DNA from: Lepas anatifera
Lineage: Eukaryota > Arthropoda > Thecostraca > Lepadidae
Length of the DNA: 64,000 nt
Assembly (NCBI GenBank): GCA_034440635.1
Contig: JAOTON010001354.1
Span: forward strand, 558,001-622,000
Direction: 5' to 3'
Shown here piece by piece: positions 12,424 to 23,879 of this stretch. The notes beneath the pieces are model-generated. The model worked only from the letters and a program-made list of their open reading frames with translations. It was not told where the DNA came from and made no database searches. The position numbers and the translations under genes were made by a program. Every line of letters starts with the position of its first letter. Position 1 is the first letter of the stretch.

Positions 12424-12909
12424 TTAAATCCACTTCAAGAATCAAAAGAATAATGGGATAAAATGTAAAAAAGTACTAAGTGCTCACGAGCTAAATTATC
12501 GCAAAAGATTGGATGCCTGAGCTAAAATTGCCCATGTTGGGTGCCTGAAAATAGAAACAACCTGTAAGCAGCCCCTATAAAAGAAAATAATATTAGGATT
12601 AATATGGTTAAAAGCCTAAAACTTAGGATTCTACCAATTAAACCTAACTCCCCCACCAGATTTAAGACAATAGGTGCCCCCAGTTTCCGATTCTGAATAT
12701 AAATCACCAAAAGCACAGGAAGGCATAATTCTAACGAGTCCTTTATTAATTGAAAATCTTCGGAGCCCCTACGCTCAAAGCCACCCCCGACAAGAAAACA
12801 AGCCTGATGAACATAGCCCGTGAGCTACACATATATAAAGGGAACCACTAAATCCTCATAAGCCCCATCTTCCTAAACCGGCTAGCAATAAACCTATATG
12901 CCTGACCTG
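12424..12909 (-). pseudogene. nad4: NUMT: 3' part of mitochondrial nad4
   Basis: Read on the minus strand with the invertebrate mitochondrial code, this is the C-terminal third (about 160 residues) of NADH dehydrogenase subunit 4, an inner-membrane proton-pumping subunit of complex I. Recognisable pieces in order are VSHMGLLLAGL, GSLYMCVAHGLCSSGLF (the conserved HGLCSSGLF region), ERSGSRSFSINKGLV, GAPIVLNLVGELGLIGSIL, GAAYSLFLFSGTQHGQF and REHLVLFLHFIPLFF followed by a stop. AGA/AGG must be read as serine to give GSILSFSLL and AAYSLF. The pieces fall in different frames, so there are several small indels, and the standard code meets stops. The mitochondrial resemblance ends near 12909. This is a dead nuclear copy of organelle DNA. 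Confidence 0.93.
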
Positions 12910-13959
12910 GACCTCCTGGAATCCCGTGGCGACCCAGGAGTGTCGCCATAGAATATTTACGGGGGATGGACCCCAGACTTTCAATGACCGAGCGAGGGGC
13001 GGGGGGATTAAGAGTAAGTCGCCATATTTACATCTTTGAAAAATTTGTCAATATCATTCACACAAAAATATTTCGAGAGTAATTCCAAGCAGGTAATACG
13101 GTCGACATGCAGAAGAACTTCAGTCCAGTCACCATAAATTTGAGGGGGACCTCCACCGGACTCTCCAGTTGGGAGGACGTGCCTACCTTCCCTCTCCATT
13201 GGCTGCCCCTCCCCCTGATTTCGCCTTCCAGGTCTTTATCGTTGAAAACCTCAAGTTTTAGCAATCCTGAGATCTTAGATAACATAGTCTGCGTTCCTAA
13301 GTATGAAATGAATGAATGAAATCGTGCCCGGGAATGAAAGCTTGGTGAGGCATCAATAATAAAAATATGAATGTCCCTATTATTGGCCACTCAACAGTCA
13401 CAGACGCATGTCAGTTTTTGACCACTACTCCGACCAAGCACTCGTAATGAGCGTGGGAAATCCAATACATAATATATGCAGGTGCATGCTACGCCACACT
13501 TAAAACCACTACTTTGCAACTTTCTCGAGCATCATTCAACTGTTCCAATTGGTGTGCAATTCCAGAACATCATGACCACATCCAAGAGCGGACTCAGAGA
13601 GGCGAGAAAGGGACGAAAAACGCATTTGCTATAAACCCTTCAACTCCTTCGATTTTTAAAAAAAACACTATATCTTTCACAGAGTTGAGCCCTGTTGCTT
13701 TCCCCTACTCCCCATCCCCCACAACCCCAAACCATCAGCCTAGATCCGACGCTGACCAAGCCACAACAAAACCGGCCATCCAGCACAAATACCGGACACT
13801 CCGGACCAATACCAGTTACATTGTAGCAATACCGGCCTCCGGGAACCCATGCCACCTCAATACTTGCCGCTTAGCACAAAAACACCTCCAGGTTATCATT
13901 GTTCCCGACAAGTAATAATCGTGTCGTAGCACTTGGCCGGGTGAAACCGGCCAGCGTCA
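12910..13959. other. Intergenic DNA, no gene seen
   Basis: Mixed-composition DNA. The stretch 13110-13230 is pyrimidine-rich and may be old transposon sequence. No known domain was recognised in any frame. Confidence 0.45.
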
Positions 13960-14290
13960 TTGAATCCGAGTGCAGCCGCTTTGTCGTGTCCGGCCGCCGT
14001 GCTTATTTTGTGGGCAGAGTGGAGCGGTGATTATTTCCCGTGTTACAATCACGCCTCACCTTTCACCCCTATCTGGCTGGGCGTGCGCGAGCGGTCATCA
14101 GCGGCCGCCCGGCACGACAAAATCGATGGAAACCGACCGGTTATTGCCCAAACGGAGCGGTCGCATGGTAAGGCGCTGGACCGGCCGGTGATTGCGCCCA
14201 GGGTGATTCTCCGCCGGGCTCGTCGCCTCACCGGCCAGCGTCATCACCGCTGATGTGAAGGGGATCACGCAGCTGTGTCCAGCTTTTATA
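13960..14290. other. GC-rich, CpG-dense island
   Basis: CpG-dense DNA with repeated CCGGCC and ACCGGCCGGTGATTGC-type words and no convincing ORF. It ends abruptly at AT-rich DNA that carries the candidate exon. It may be regulatory. Confidence 0.45.
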
Positions 14291-14437
14291 AGCTGGGAAA
14301 CCAATGTCCATCAAACTGATAGCATCAAAGTCATATTCGCAGGCATACCTCTTGCACTTGACTACGCACTTGCATTTGACACGTTTTTATGGTGATTTTA
14401 ACAGTTTATTCGGAAAGTTTTTTAACTTCTTTGTCAG

Positions 14438-14561
14438 TGAAAGACGACCCATAGAGAAACTCGACAAGTTGCGTGAATCTGCTGAGTTCCAGTCTAGCAT
14501 TGCTACACTGGTCCAATATTGCTCTAGTTATTTCGTAGACATATATGAGGCTACTCGGGAG
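14438..14561 (+). CDS. Candidate internal exon, product unknown (weak)
   Basis: A 124-bp block bounded by a pyrimidine-rich tract ending TTCTTTGTCAG at 14437 and by GAG followed by GTAAGCATG at 14562. Both match strong acceptor and donor consensus. The block stays open through 41 complete codons, giving a charged, ordinary-looking peptide containing EKLDKLRESAEFQSS and TLVQYCSSYFVDIYEATRE. It enters at the third codon position and leaves on a codon boundary. I do not recognise a family. No partner exon was found nearby, so it could belong to a gene with large introns, an old transposon, or be chance. Confidence 0.3.
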
Positions 14562-14754
14562 GTAAGCATGGGTATTTTGACTCACTAATTTCGCAGAAAA
14601 ATATTACCATAGTCACGCCTTAGCTGAACTTCATATCCTGCAACAAGCTCTGTTGCATGACATGTCTGATCGCGCACGTCAGCTGCACTTTCATAAAAGA
14701 AAGCCAGGCGCCTCTGTCAGTGGGCCTCAAACTCAGGACACAGCGTTCAGAAAT

Positions 14755-14758
<4 letters not shown>

Positions 14759-14808
<50 letters not shown>
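14759..14808. repeat. (GA)n microsatellite
   Basis: An uninterrupted GA run of about 50 bp. Confidence 0.97.
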
Positions 14809-14811
<3 letters not shown>

Positions 14812-15109
14812 ATGGCGGCCCAATGAGTGACAGACACGATGGGTGAGAAGACAAAGAGCACCCGCCCCCTAGCTTTGAATAGACCGCAACAGGTGCAAGT
14901 TAAAGGCTGATTTTTCTATACCCGCATTCTGAATATTATTTGCTTAAAAATTGAAGTTTTCGGGTTTTAAGTTGTTTATCTTATCCTTAAACAAAATATA
15001 CATTTTCACGAGGTTGACATTTTTTACCAATCGAACATAAATACTAACAACAGATTTCGTAGGATAACACATAAACACAAGGATCCTGGAGACATCCTGC
15101 TTGAGCATT

Positions 15110-15560
15110 ATTCCGGATTGGCTGGTGGCGGACACTCGCGCGTGAACGCCGAGTAGGGAATTTGCCGCTTCTAGAGACCAGATCCTGACCGGAGATCATC
15201 ACCTGACCCCGCCGACCAACGGCCGCGCCATTGTCGCGAGGCCGACGCACTATCACCCGACACCTTTTTGGCGCGAAAAACGCCGAGTAGTATGCGCAGC
15301 GGCTCGCGGCGCGAGGCAGCTCACCCCGCCAGACCAGAATAATGCGCTTCACCGCCCGGGCACCGCCGAAAAACCCTGTCTGGTTCTCTCTTATAAATGG
15401 AAAGGGTTGGCGCGTCGAACCAACAATGATTCTGCAAAATTGTGTATGCAGGCTTTTTGCTGCAATAATCAGGGGCAATTTATTGCAGCGGCGTGCAGTT
15501 GGGTTTTTGGCTGCTGCTCAGAGGAGGCCCTCGCTGGGTTGAGGGCGGTAGTTTCGGGTG
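15110..15560. other. GC-rich island with CNE-like patch
   Basis: CpG-dense DNA to about 15365, followed by CNE-like sequence of mixed composition at 15380-15520 with TTATAAATGG, TGCAATAATCAG and AATTTATTGCAGC. These AT-rich homeodomain-type words set in GC-rich DNA are typical of deeply conserved enhancers, but conservation cannot be tested from one sequence. No ORF is convincing. Confidence 0.4.
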
Positions 15561-15779
15561 ACACAGCATGGTGCGTCGGCAAAATAACCCGTGAGCTACT
15601 GAACCCTGCACCGTGCACAGCCCTGCAAACATCGATGAATAGCTGTAGCATTGAGCAGCATGGAGGACTGTTCAGATCACCGACACTGCTCCATGCACAA
15701 CAGCTTACACTCGGACTCGTGAAAAAGTGTCATTATTTAAGCGATAGTTGGTAGCGTCGATCAGGGGTGATGCCCGATT

Positions 15780-16830
15780 CCTTTCAAATAAGCGCATGAC
15801 CCCTTGTTCAGTCGCCGCACGGTCCTTCTGAGGACGCAGCTGCCGGCTGTGTGCGCCGTCCCTGCCGTCGACAGCGGGCCCTCCGCCAGTGACCGCGCCG
15901 CCCCGCCGCGCATCCAGCGCTTCCTGCGCTGCCGCCGCCCTACTATCTAGATTGAGGAAATCCTTATCCGGCCGGCTGCCGCTAGATACGTTTAACATGA
16001 AAAGGAGCAATTTTCCAGCGCTGCCGCCGCCAGAGAGTGGCTTCCCCGCCGCAAAAACAGATTGAGTCACGTCGGTTTCGCTTGGCAAATTAAGCGAGAA
16101 AGGTGCCGCGCCTTCCATTCCTTTCCTGAATGGGTGCTGCTGTTCGTCGTCTTTTCAGAAATTTGAAGAGCCTCTTGTCGGGAGTTCGCAGCCGTAAAAT
16201 TGGTGGGTGTTAACAGATGCTGAGACAAAGAGACGAGTCGACAAACCAGAATTGTGAAAACGGTGTATGATATTGCGGTTTTATTTGTCCGCAGCGTAAT
16301 TAGAGTCGTTTTTGCCTCTGGAGTGACACCGTACCAAAACATGACGGGCCGACAGCATTGCCACTCACTGCCGAAGACAGATCCGCCTGCGGAGGCACGA
16401 TAGAAAGGAGGACGGTCGACACGGGCCGTGCATGTCGCGGGTGCGAAATCTTCACCCTCCCATCGATCGCTCATCCTCTCCTTTCTCAGAAGCCGCGCGA
16501 GCCAGCCACCGGAACACAGTCACAACACCGGCAGATGGCGGACAGCACAGCCAAGTGGTGACCTCTGGCCGCCTGATGACGTCGCGGGTCAGCACACTGA
16601 GACCTGCTCCGTCGAGCCTCATCAGTGAGCTGCCGGATTACCGGGGGCAGCCGCCGCGGTGCTGCCAGATCTGGCTCTGTCGCGCCTCACGCCCGCGGCG
16701 TTTCTGCAGTTTCCCACGCTACCGACACGAGGCGACGCGACGACAGCGGCGGCCCGACGCTGCCGGCGCAGCTCGGCGTCTGAGGGGCGCTGTGACGTCA
16801 CGCACAATTAGACCCACCAGCTGAGCGCTT
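15780..16830. other. GC-rich, CpG-dense island (about 1 kb)
   Basis: Two CpG-dense blocks (15790-16080 and 16330-16830) around an AT-richer core with TAATTAGAG near 16299. Open frames of 60-137 codons on both strands have low-complexity Arg/Ala/Pro-rich compositions expected of GC-rich non-coding DNA. It may be a promoter or regulatory island. Confidence 0.45.
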
Positions 16831-18036
16831 CGTCAAGACTGGCGTGTCGAGCACACCGTTCAGGTCCCGACAGAAAGCCCTTGATTTAGAGTCTGAATGG
16901 TACGAGAGAGAAGGCAGTGGTAGCTCTCGCCTTCTGCGTGAAGAAGAAGATTCGCTCACACTTGGAAACTATGCAGTTTTTTATTACTGCCGTGCTTGTG
17001 CTTGTATCGTTGGTGCCGTGCTTGTTTATTAATGCGTGCTTACTCCGTCCGTGCACGATCTGAGGTGGAGTTGGCAGAAAGGTTCATGTATGACAAATGA
17101 AAACGATGCTCCATTGTCATGCCAGACTCATCCAAAGATCCAGCATTAAAAAGAGGATATCAGAAGTGTTTCTTATTTAGAGAAGGACCCGAAAGGTAAC
17201 GGAAAACTTAAAATAAAGAAAAATTACACATAGATCACATTCTTCTACCCAAAAGTCTGTTGTTTTCTTTTTCCTTTAGAAGAACATTACGTCACAACAC
17301 TATCCCGCCAGTTGGTTTGTTCGCCAATGGCGATGCGTAAATCCTATCTAAAATGTGTTTGGAGTATGTGTTGAAGCGCTGCTGATACCTCAGGCATGGC
17401 TTAACTCCTTAGCCCAGGTGTTGGAAAACGAAGACGTCAGCTTTCTACCCCGATTTATGACGGCCGATTTGATACGGAGCAGCTGTCCCAAAAGTCGCGC
17501 CCAGATTAAGCCGTCTCATTTGCTTCTGTAAACGGTGTGCAGACGACCCGTAACGCTGGAATTTGAGCCTCCAGCTGGAATCCTGAATGAGGACTAGAGT
17601 GACGCCTGCAGCCCTGACACAGCGCTGAAGACTTAGCTCCGACCGTGAAACTTCGGCTCATGATGAGACTGGTCTAAGCCCGTTCCCTCCAGACGGGAGA
17701 CTACATAAAGGGAGTGGATTATCTTCGTGGAGCCGAGTTGGCTACTGTTCCCAAAGGTGAGAATGGGGAACGTGGGCCACTTGTTGGTGTAAAACACTTG
17801 CATTTGCCATTTTTAGATAGGTAAGTTCAGCACAGATAAAATGTATATTTCTGAACTTTAAGCCGGGCAGTGGGCTCTTTAGGACCGCAACTTCGCTACT
17901 TGCGGACTCTGCAAATAGTAGCGGATTGTTGGTAGCGGAATCTATAATCAAAACGTAGCAGAGCAACCGGTAGTGGACTCAACCCCTTAGACAAATATTA
18001 GAGGTGTTAGTACAATGAAGTTTTGACCGTTTCAAT
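16831..18036. other. Intergenic DNA, no gene seen
   Basis: Ordinary-composition DNA with no recognisable coding, RNA or transposon feature. Confidence 0.5.
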
Positions 18037-18069
18037 TCATATTGTCTCAGAGAATCTGAGACAATATGA
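18037..18069. repeat. Perfect 15-bp-arm hairpin with 3-nt loop
   Basis: TCATATTGTCTCAGA at 18037-18051 and its exact reverse complement at 18055-18069 are separated by GAA. Such a tight perfect palindrome is unlikely by chance in AT-rich DNA of this length. It may form a cruciform or an RNA hairpin. It is too short for a standard microRNA precursor. Confidence 0.85.
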
Positions 18070-18756
18070 TGCTCAACGCTCTGAGCCTATCAGATGCAAG
18101 AGGGAAACTGAAGCGGTATTCCTCCCCCTTAAAACCACAATTGTACTCCAGCGGAAGTACTGGGAAATATTTCCAGCTTTTTAAGGCCTTCCCTGAACCA
18201 TATCAAGCTGATTGGCATCATTCCAAAAAGGATCCATTTTTTAAAGCAAAAGACCCAGTAAGAACACATCAAGAAAACTGCACCTTATAGGTGCATATGA
18301 AAATCCAGTTGCTTGCACTTGACTTGCTTAACCTGCACCCTTAATGGGAATTTCAGTGAAAACACGGGGTCTCATTTGTTCCTGGGAAATACTAAGAAAA
18401 CAAGCTAAACAGGTTAAAGTCTGAATTCTGTTAAACATTTCCCAAGGTGTTATTTCTCGCTGAGGATTTGTACGTGATTTCCAATGGGTACTAAACAAGA
18501 AGCTATTTTAGGCGAACTAATTGAGCTGAGTTTCAGAAGTAATGGCTTCTGTAAGAATTTCAATGGAATGATGCTCTAGCACTTCTTCCAGCAATGGAAT
18601 CAATCCGATTGAGGATATCTCCTTTCTCGCCCTGTTTTTTTGGCTGTCATGAATATATTAATGTTGGAAGCTATTGCAAAAAAAGCTATGCATTGTCCGG
18701 TTTAATTTTACTCACGTAATTAAATCAAATGAGGATTATAAGTGTGCTTAACATGT
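18070..18756. other. Intergenic DNA, no gene seen
   Basis: AT-rich DNA between the hairpin and the left end of the TIR element, with no coding feature recognised. Confidence 0.5.
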
Positions 18757-20019
18757 AGGGGAGAGTGGGGTATGATGCCCCATCGGGTAAGACGCCCCAT
18801 CCTCTCTTTTGGCAATCCGGGCTACCACTGGTAAATAATATTGTTCTTGGTCGAAAGCAGAGGCTTTGATTTTTTTTGCACAAAAAAATCAGTTTCCTCC
18901 TGTGTGTTGCGTGAGGCTGGTGGGTAAGTCTTTGTTTGGATGCTTTTCTAAGAAAAAATGCCCATATAGGTTGCAGATATCTCAAAGAATATTGGATGCG
19001 TGCTTTGTTTGACTTCCCATTACGAATGATGGCATATTTAACTCACTAAATGAGCATTTCCCTTGAGTGTATCAATTGCATGATTTTTGCCCTTCAGATT
19101 TTATCTAATTTTGGTACTGTTGGGAAAGATGCCCCCTCAACGAATGGGGAAAGATGCCCCATGGGCAACTTTCCCGGTGGAAACGGGGCGTCTTTCCCCA
19201 GAGCAATATAATAGCATTTGTTAGAGTAAACAACTATGTGTTAAACTTGGGGTTAGTCCAAACCTTACCTACGGGCAGCGCCACGCAATTGTTACTGAGG
19301 CTATGGACCCTGGACTGGTGATGGCAGTGGGGGGGGGACGTGAACTTTAAATTGACCGTCTTTGAAAAAGCTAATAACCATGAAGCTCATGAACAAATCT
19401 ACGTAGGTCAACATAGGTAGTTAATAGGGAGACAATAAAAACCTGGGTCGATTCCCAAAACTTGTCAGGAGACGTCCCCACAGATTGGCGAGTTAGGGGA
19501 TCCGTCCTTCCGTTCCTGTCCTATGCTTTCAACGCGCATGACCGTCGTGTTAAATAAGAGCACACTTCAATCTGTCACTTTATGACTAGCCTTTCCAATC
19601 GAAGGCCTCGCACCTGAACCCAGGCCACTAACGTAAGGAATCCCATAACAACCAAATTTTGTGGTTGGTGCTTTCGTTCGATAAAGCGAATCCCAGCTCA
19701 ATCATTAAAACCTTGAGACAATTATTTGGGAGTTCACCGGACCTAGCCTGATGCCCCAACCGGAGATGATCTCATGGCGGGTTCAGATCAAACTAGTGTG
19801 GTGGAGGCGCAAAGCAATTAAATCAAAATGGACAAAACCGTAAAACATATTTTAAAACGAAACTGGCCAAAATCGGTCAATTTTGGCCAATTAGGAAAGG
19901 GCTATGGCTCGACTGTTTACCCTGGATTCTCCTATGAATGAGCTAGACCTGAAATATTCCTCATGGTTAATCCTGCAAAGCTCCGAACCTGATCTCTTAC
20001 GTCGTCCCTACATTTGCCA

Positions 20020-20205
20020 TCTCGGTAGCCCAGTTGGTAGAGCATTGGGCTCCGGCCCACTGCTCAGGAACATGCAATGGCAGTGCATGTCCAGGCTTGG
20101 GATCGGTTCTCCTGAGACGCTTCGGCGCTCATTTGTTTACCCGACGTAGGTCGGCTGGCAACTGACTGGTAAAAGGGTGACCTGAGCGGGGCGGCAGTCC
20201 CCGTG
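20020..20205 (+). mobile_element. tRNA-derived SINE (type 2)
   Basis: A tRNA-like head has a box A region TAGCCCAGTTGGTAGAGCA at about 20036-20054 and a box B-like GGGATCGGTTCTCC near 20099-20112. A body follows that contains CCCGACGTAGGTCGGCTGGC and a GGGGCGGCAGTCCCC end. The enlarged spacing between the boxes shows it is a SINE, not a tRNA gene. It lies inside the 18757-21349 element. No clear target duplication was found. Confidence 0.6.
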
Positions 20206-20773
20206 ATTTTTTGGACGTTTAACTTTGACTTTTAAATTGAATCTTCATTGCAGGAGTTGCTAGCTCCGATGGTAGGGCTAGGGTCTCCGCGACAAGTCCA
20301 TTGATGATATAGCGAGACTCCGACTCCAAAAGCCGAGCTTGCAACAACATGCATCTAAAAAAGGCTCTGGAAGACAGACTAGTTAAAGGGGTTGCGAAAG
20401 CAAAGGTGTCTAAAAAGACGAGGACGAGGCAGGAAAAAGATGTATAAGGGAAGAAAGACAGTGGGCATGACGATACTAGACATCTCATGTGCGGAGTGAG
20501 TTTTGTTCTCTCGTGCGAAGAATGGATCGAGTGCACTGCCTGGGAAGACTGAGCCTGTGTGCCTTGACGAGAAGGCTAAGGTGGCTCTGCGCCATAAATG
20601 ATAGACTGGGAGCCTGTGATGGTTAGTGGAAGGAGGCTTCGAGTCACCACAAGCCATTTTTACCGTCTGAGGTGAATGTTTTTGTACTTAACAACGTCTG
20701 GCCCATATTTCTTTTAAAATTGAAACAAAGGGAACACAGAAAACACAGAGTTTACTTCGTTTCGTACTTCGTG

Positions 20774-20776
<3 letters not shown>

Positions 20777-20864
<88 letters not shown>
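20777..20864. repeat. (TG)n microsatellite
   Basis: An uninterrupted TG run of about 88 bp inside the TIR element. The Cys/Val-only peptide in one frame is a repeat artefact. Confidence 0.98.
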
Positions 20865-20865
<1 letters not shown>

Positions 20866-21349
20866 TTTCATATTACTTTTATGGTATGCTTTTATCCTTG
20901 GTTTTTATCGTTAGTTTTACGTAACTTTGTTTTATCATTTGACGTGAAAACGTGAAAAAACGCCTTCATGTTTTATCAATGTGCGTGGACGTTTCTAAAT
21001 ACATTCTGACCTCTGAATAATGCTTAAATGATTACCAATGAAGCTAAGAACTACGAAAAAGCTACTTCATCAACGATAGACCGAAATGGGGTAAGATGCC
21101 CAGGGATGGGGAATCTTACCAAGCCCCAGGGGCGTCTTACCCACCCGATGGGGTAAGACGCTCCTTTGCAAGCCTCTAGTAATATCGAATTAATTAGAAA
21201 ATATGATAATTGTCAACAATTTCATTGACTCTATAAGGAAGATAAATGCTCATTCTACGACTTGGCATCTAAAGCAGCGCTGTTGGTACCGCAGTTATTC
21301 TATAATCCGAATTTCCCTAAACCCTGGGCATCTTACCCCACTCTCCCCT

Positions 21350-21879
21350 GTCACCAAAAACATCATGAAGAATATTTTCTCTAAAAGTAGGTATGGGCTC
21401 ATCAGGATTCCAAAATACCAATGCACGTAAAACAAGCGCTGTACACAGCGCCCCACACTAAACCGAAATCACATTGGAGCACAAAGGCAACTCATGGGAA
21501 ATTAATGTATCTATGTACCTGCTTTTCCGCAGCACTCAAACAATAACGACGCTTGCTCTGGGATAAAACGCATGGCTTATAAAATTTCCTATTTCTCCCC
21601 TGAGTTTTGTGAGCCAAAGTCGGCCGTCACCGTCACACATCGCCATGAGAACCGTGAAATGCTAAACAAGCCTAGCCTAATCCCACGGGCTGCAGAGCGG
21701 GCGTCAGCTGACTATTTCAGCGACACCCTCTACTAGCCTTGGTACTTTGACTCCCGTGCCCAGTACTGCCTTATCCAAGCCAGCACCAGCGAGAAATAGA
21801 GAGAAGCCAGCCCTCGAGACTACACACAATACGGGCAAGCTTTTCACTTGTGTTGAGAAAATCGCGTTTGAATCGTTGA
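21350..21879. other. Intergenic DNA, no gene seen
   Basis: No coding or transposon feature was recognised. The sequence becomes GC-richer towards the island that follows. Confidence 0.45.
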
Positions 21880-22600
21880 TAGTTTGTAAGGCGGAAGAGC
21901 CCGAAGCTGTGGAGGTTGGGTGTCCTCGCCAGCTGCCGCAGCGGGGATCCGTCGTCGGCGACAGACGCCGGCGTCAGAGTCCGCCTCCCTCCCGGCGCTG
22001 CCGCTATCGGTTTAACCCGTTCGTCTCCCTAATCCCGGCGCCACAATAGCCGCGTACATCTGCCGTTTTGAGAATTGGAATCAGACAGAATCCAATAATA
22101 AGGAAAATGAATTCAGGGAGGGTGCAGCGCACGAGGCGGCGCGCCGTCTGAATGCAGCAAACAGGAGGCAACCGGAGAGCCCGGCAGCTCACAAAGGGAT
22201 GAGCAAAAATCATTCCCACGACGTTCTCTCACGCGCTGTCTGAAGATTGCGCGCCGCAGAAGGGTTAGGTTCCGCCGGCGGCCCACATTTTAGCCCATTC
22301 TGATTGAATTTTTTATTGGTCTTATCGAGCCCGGTGTGCTTTATAGCTGGTGTTTTTTGTCGGGTGACATTTCTGTTGGGCTGTAAAGGTGGCTCCGGTG
22401 CCAGGGCTGCCCCGACGGTCTCCTTGCCGTGTTTCTCTCACGGCTTTGTCGTACGCTAAGCGATGTTGATCTTTGATTTCGCAGAGTCAGTGTGGTCGCG
22501 TCGCGGCCGATGAAGTTGACGCGCTGGCCGGCGAGGTACGCTCCCACCGCGGCGCGTGCGCGCGTGATGCCACCACAGGGCCGAACACTTACGGTGCTTA
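21880..22600. other. GC-rich island, CNE-like
   Basis: CpG-dense blocks (21900-22050, 22120-22290, 22380-22600) alternate with AT-rich words such as CAATAATAAGGAAAATGAATTC and TTTTTTATTGG. No convincing ORF is present. The pattern resembles a conserved regulatory cluster, but this is inferred from composition only. Confidence 0.4.
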
Positions 22601-23879
22601 TGGCGGAATTTCAGATAAAAACGGAATACAGGATTTATGCTCCACCGAAGAAGTGGAGCATATATCATTTATTCTAGTCAAATTATGGACATGTTCACCT
22701 GTAGGGCTGTCTCTGCCCTCCTGCTCGGGACTTGCCCTCTCTACATCGAAGGGACAATCTCGAAAACCAAACAAGATATATCGCAGCTTGAAATGTATGG
22801 GTTGCGTCTACCTACTGCCAAAAAACTGGATCTGATTTTTATTAGTTTGAACATTATTAACAACAATTAGTTGACATTATCTAGCCCAGTAAAACAACAA
22901 CTTGTCACATTTCAACACGTTTCTCATCAACAATATTACCTTCCAATGCATACAGCAACAGACCTCGCCTAACATGCAACCATATTCACGTTGGTGGATT
23001 TCCTGGGCCAGGCCTGGCTGGTAGACTTGATAGGCCAGTGTCGGTAGTCAAACCACTGCACCCACACTGAGTAACGTGTTAACAAACGCCACGGCGATTT
23101 CAGGCCCCAAAATGCAGATCCCATGGAAATTAATTCAAAACAGAGCACTGCAAAGGTTTGGTAGAACAAGGAATACGTATTTACACATCTCAATTCCACG
23201 ACCATGACGCACCTTGCAAGCGCCATTCATTTCACAAACTGTGCACGAATTGTGTGGATATTCAATTGACCGGCCTGTGGAGTGGACAGTCAGAGTTCTG
23301 TGCAGGCCCCTGTTTGCAACAACAGTGGTTCACGCTGGGCGAACGCTAGACCTCGGAGACCAGGGGAACTGGAAGGGTTGACAAAAACGCCCCGCCGCCC
23401 TTTGTTGGAGCTCACCCCTTTCCCATTTATCTGAATTTCCGTCGACACTGGGGTTGCTGGCCGGGACACCTGCATCATTCGGACGATAAATGAAACCGGT
23501 ATACTTACGCCTTTGTGCGAATGCAGAGCGGCACTGGAGTGAACCGAAACGGCTGTTTGAGCCGCGCTTTAAACCAACATGCCCCAAAACCGTCACGCAC
23601 GTCAAAGTCCCGTGCACGGGACGCTCGTGGCAGCCATCCCTCGAAGGCTGCAAGAGAAACTTCATTGAAGAATATTCATTAGGAATTTTAAAATTTGACG
23701 TTTACTGGTCAAGTCAAGGTGGGAAAAATTCAAACTATCTGTTCTATCCCTTTTTGAAACGGATCAAGCTTTGAACTACAAATCGACAATATCAGTACTA
23801 AATGCATTTTTGAGGTGGTATATATTTCATAATAACGAATGGAGTATCACAACCAGTGAATAAAGGGTTCAATTGGCCA
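22601..23879. other. Intergenic DNA, no gene seen
   Basis: Mixed AT-rich and moderate-GC DNA. Frames of 94 and 111 codons overlap on opposite strands at 23330-23774, and neither resembles a known protein. Confidence 0.45.

Larger units (their letters stand above)
18757..21349. mobile_element. DNA element with 24-bp TIRs and GGGGTAAGAYGCCCC motifs
   Basis: The left end (18757-18780) begins AGGGGAGAGTGGGGTA and runs to GATGCCC. The reverse complement of 21326-21349 is the same except for one base (23 of 24). Related G-run/AAGAYGCCCC words recur inside, near 18785-18800, 19130-19200 and 21085-21165, in both orientations, like transposase-binding subterminal repeats. The interior has no transposase frame. 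It holds a tRNA-SINE (20020-20205) and a TG microsatellite, so it is probably non-autonomous and interrupted. No clear target duplication was seen (TGT on the left, GTC on the right), so the superfamily is left open. Two smaller related elements with shared ends is an alternative. Confidence 0.65.

Noticed and set aside
15044..16824. Several 60-144-codon frames on both strands in GC-rich DNA
   Set aside because: Mutually overlapping, Arg/Ala/Pro-rich and without domains, as expected where stop codons are rare.
20020..20120. Possible tRNA gene
   Set aside because: Box A is good, but the distance to box B and the lack of a complete cloverleaf indicate a SINE head.
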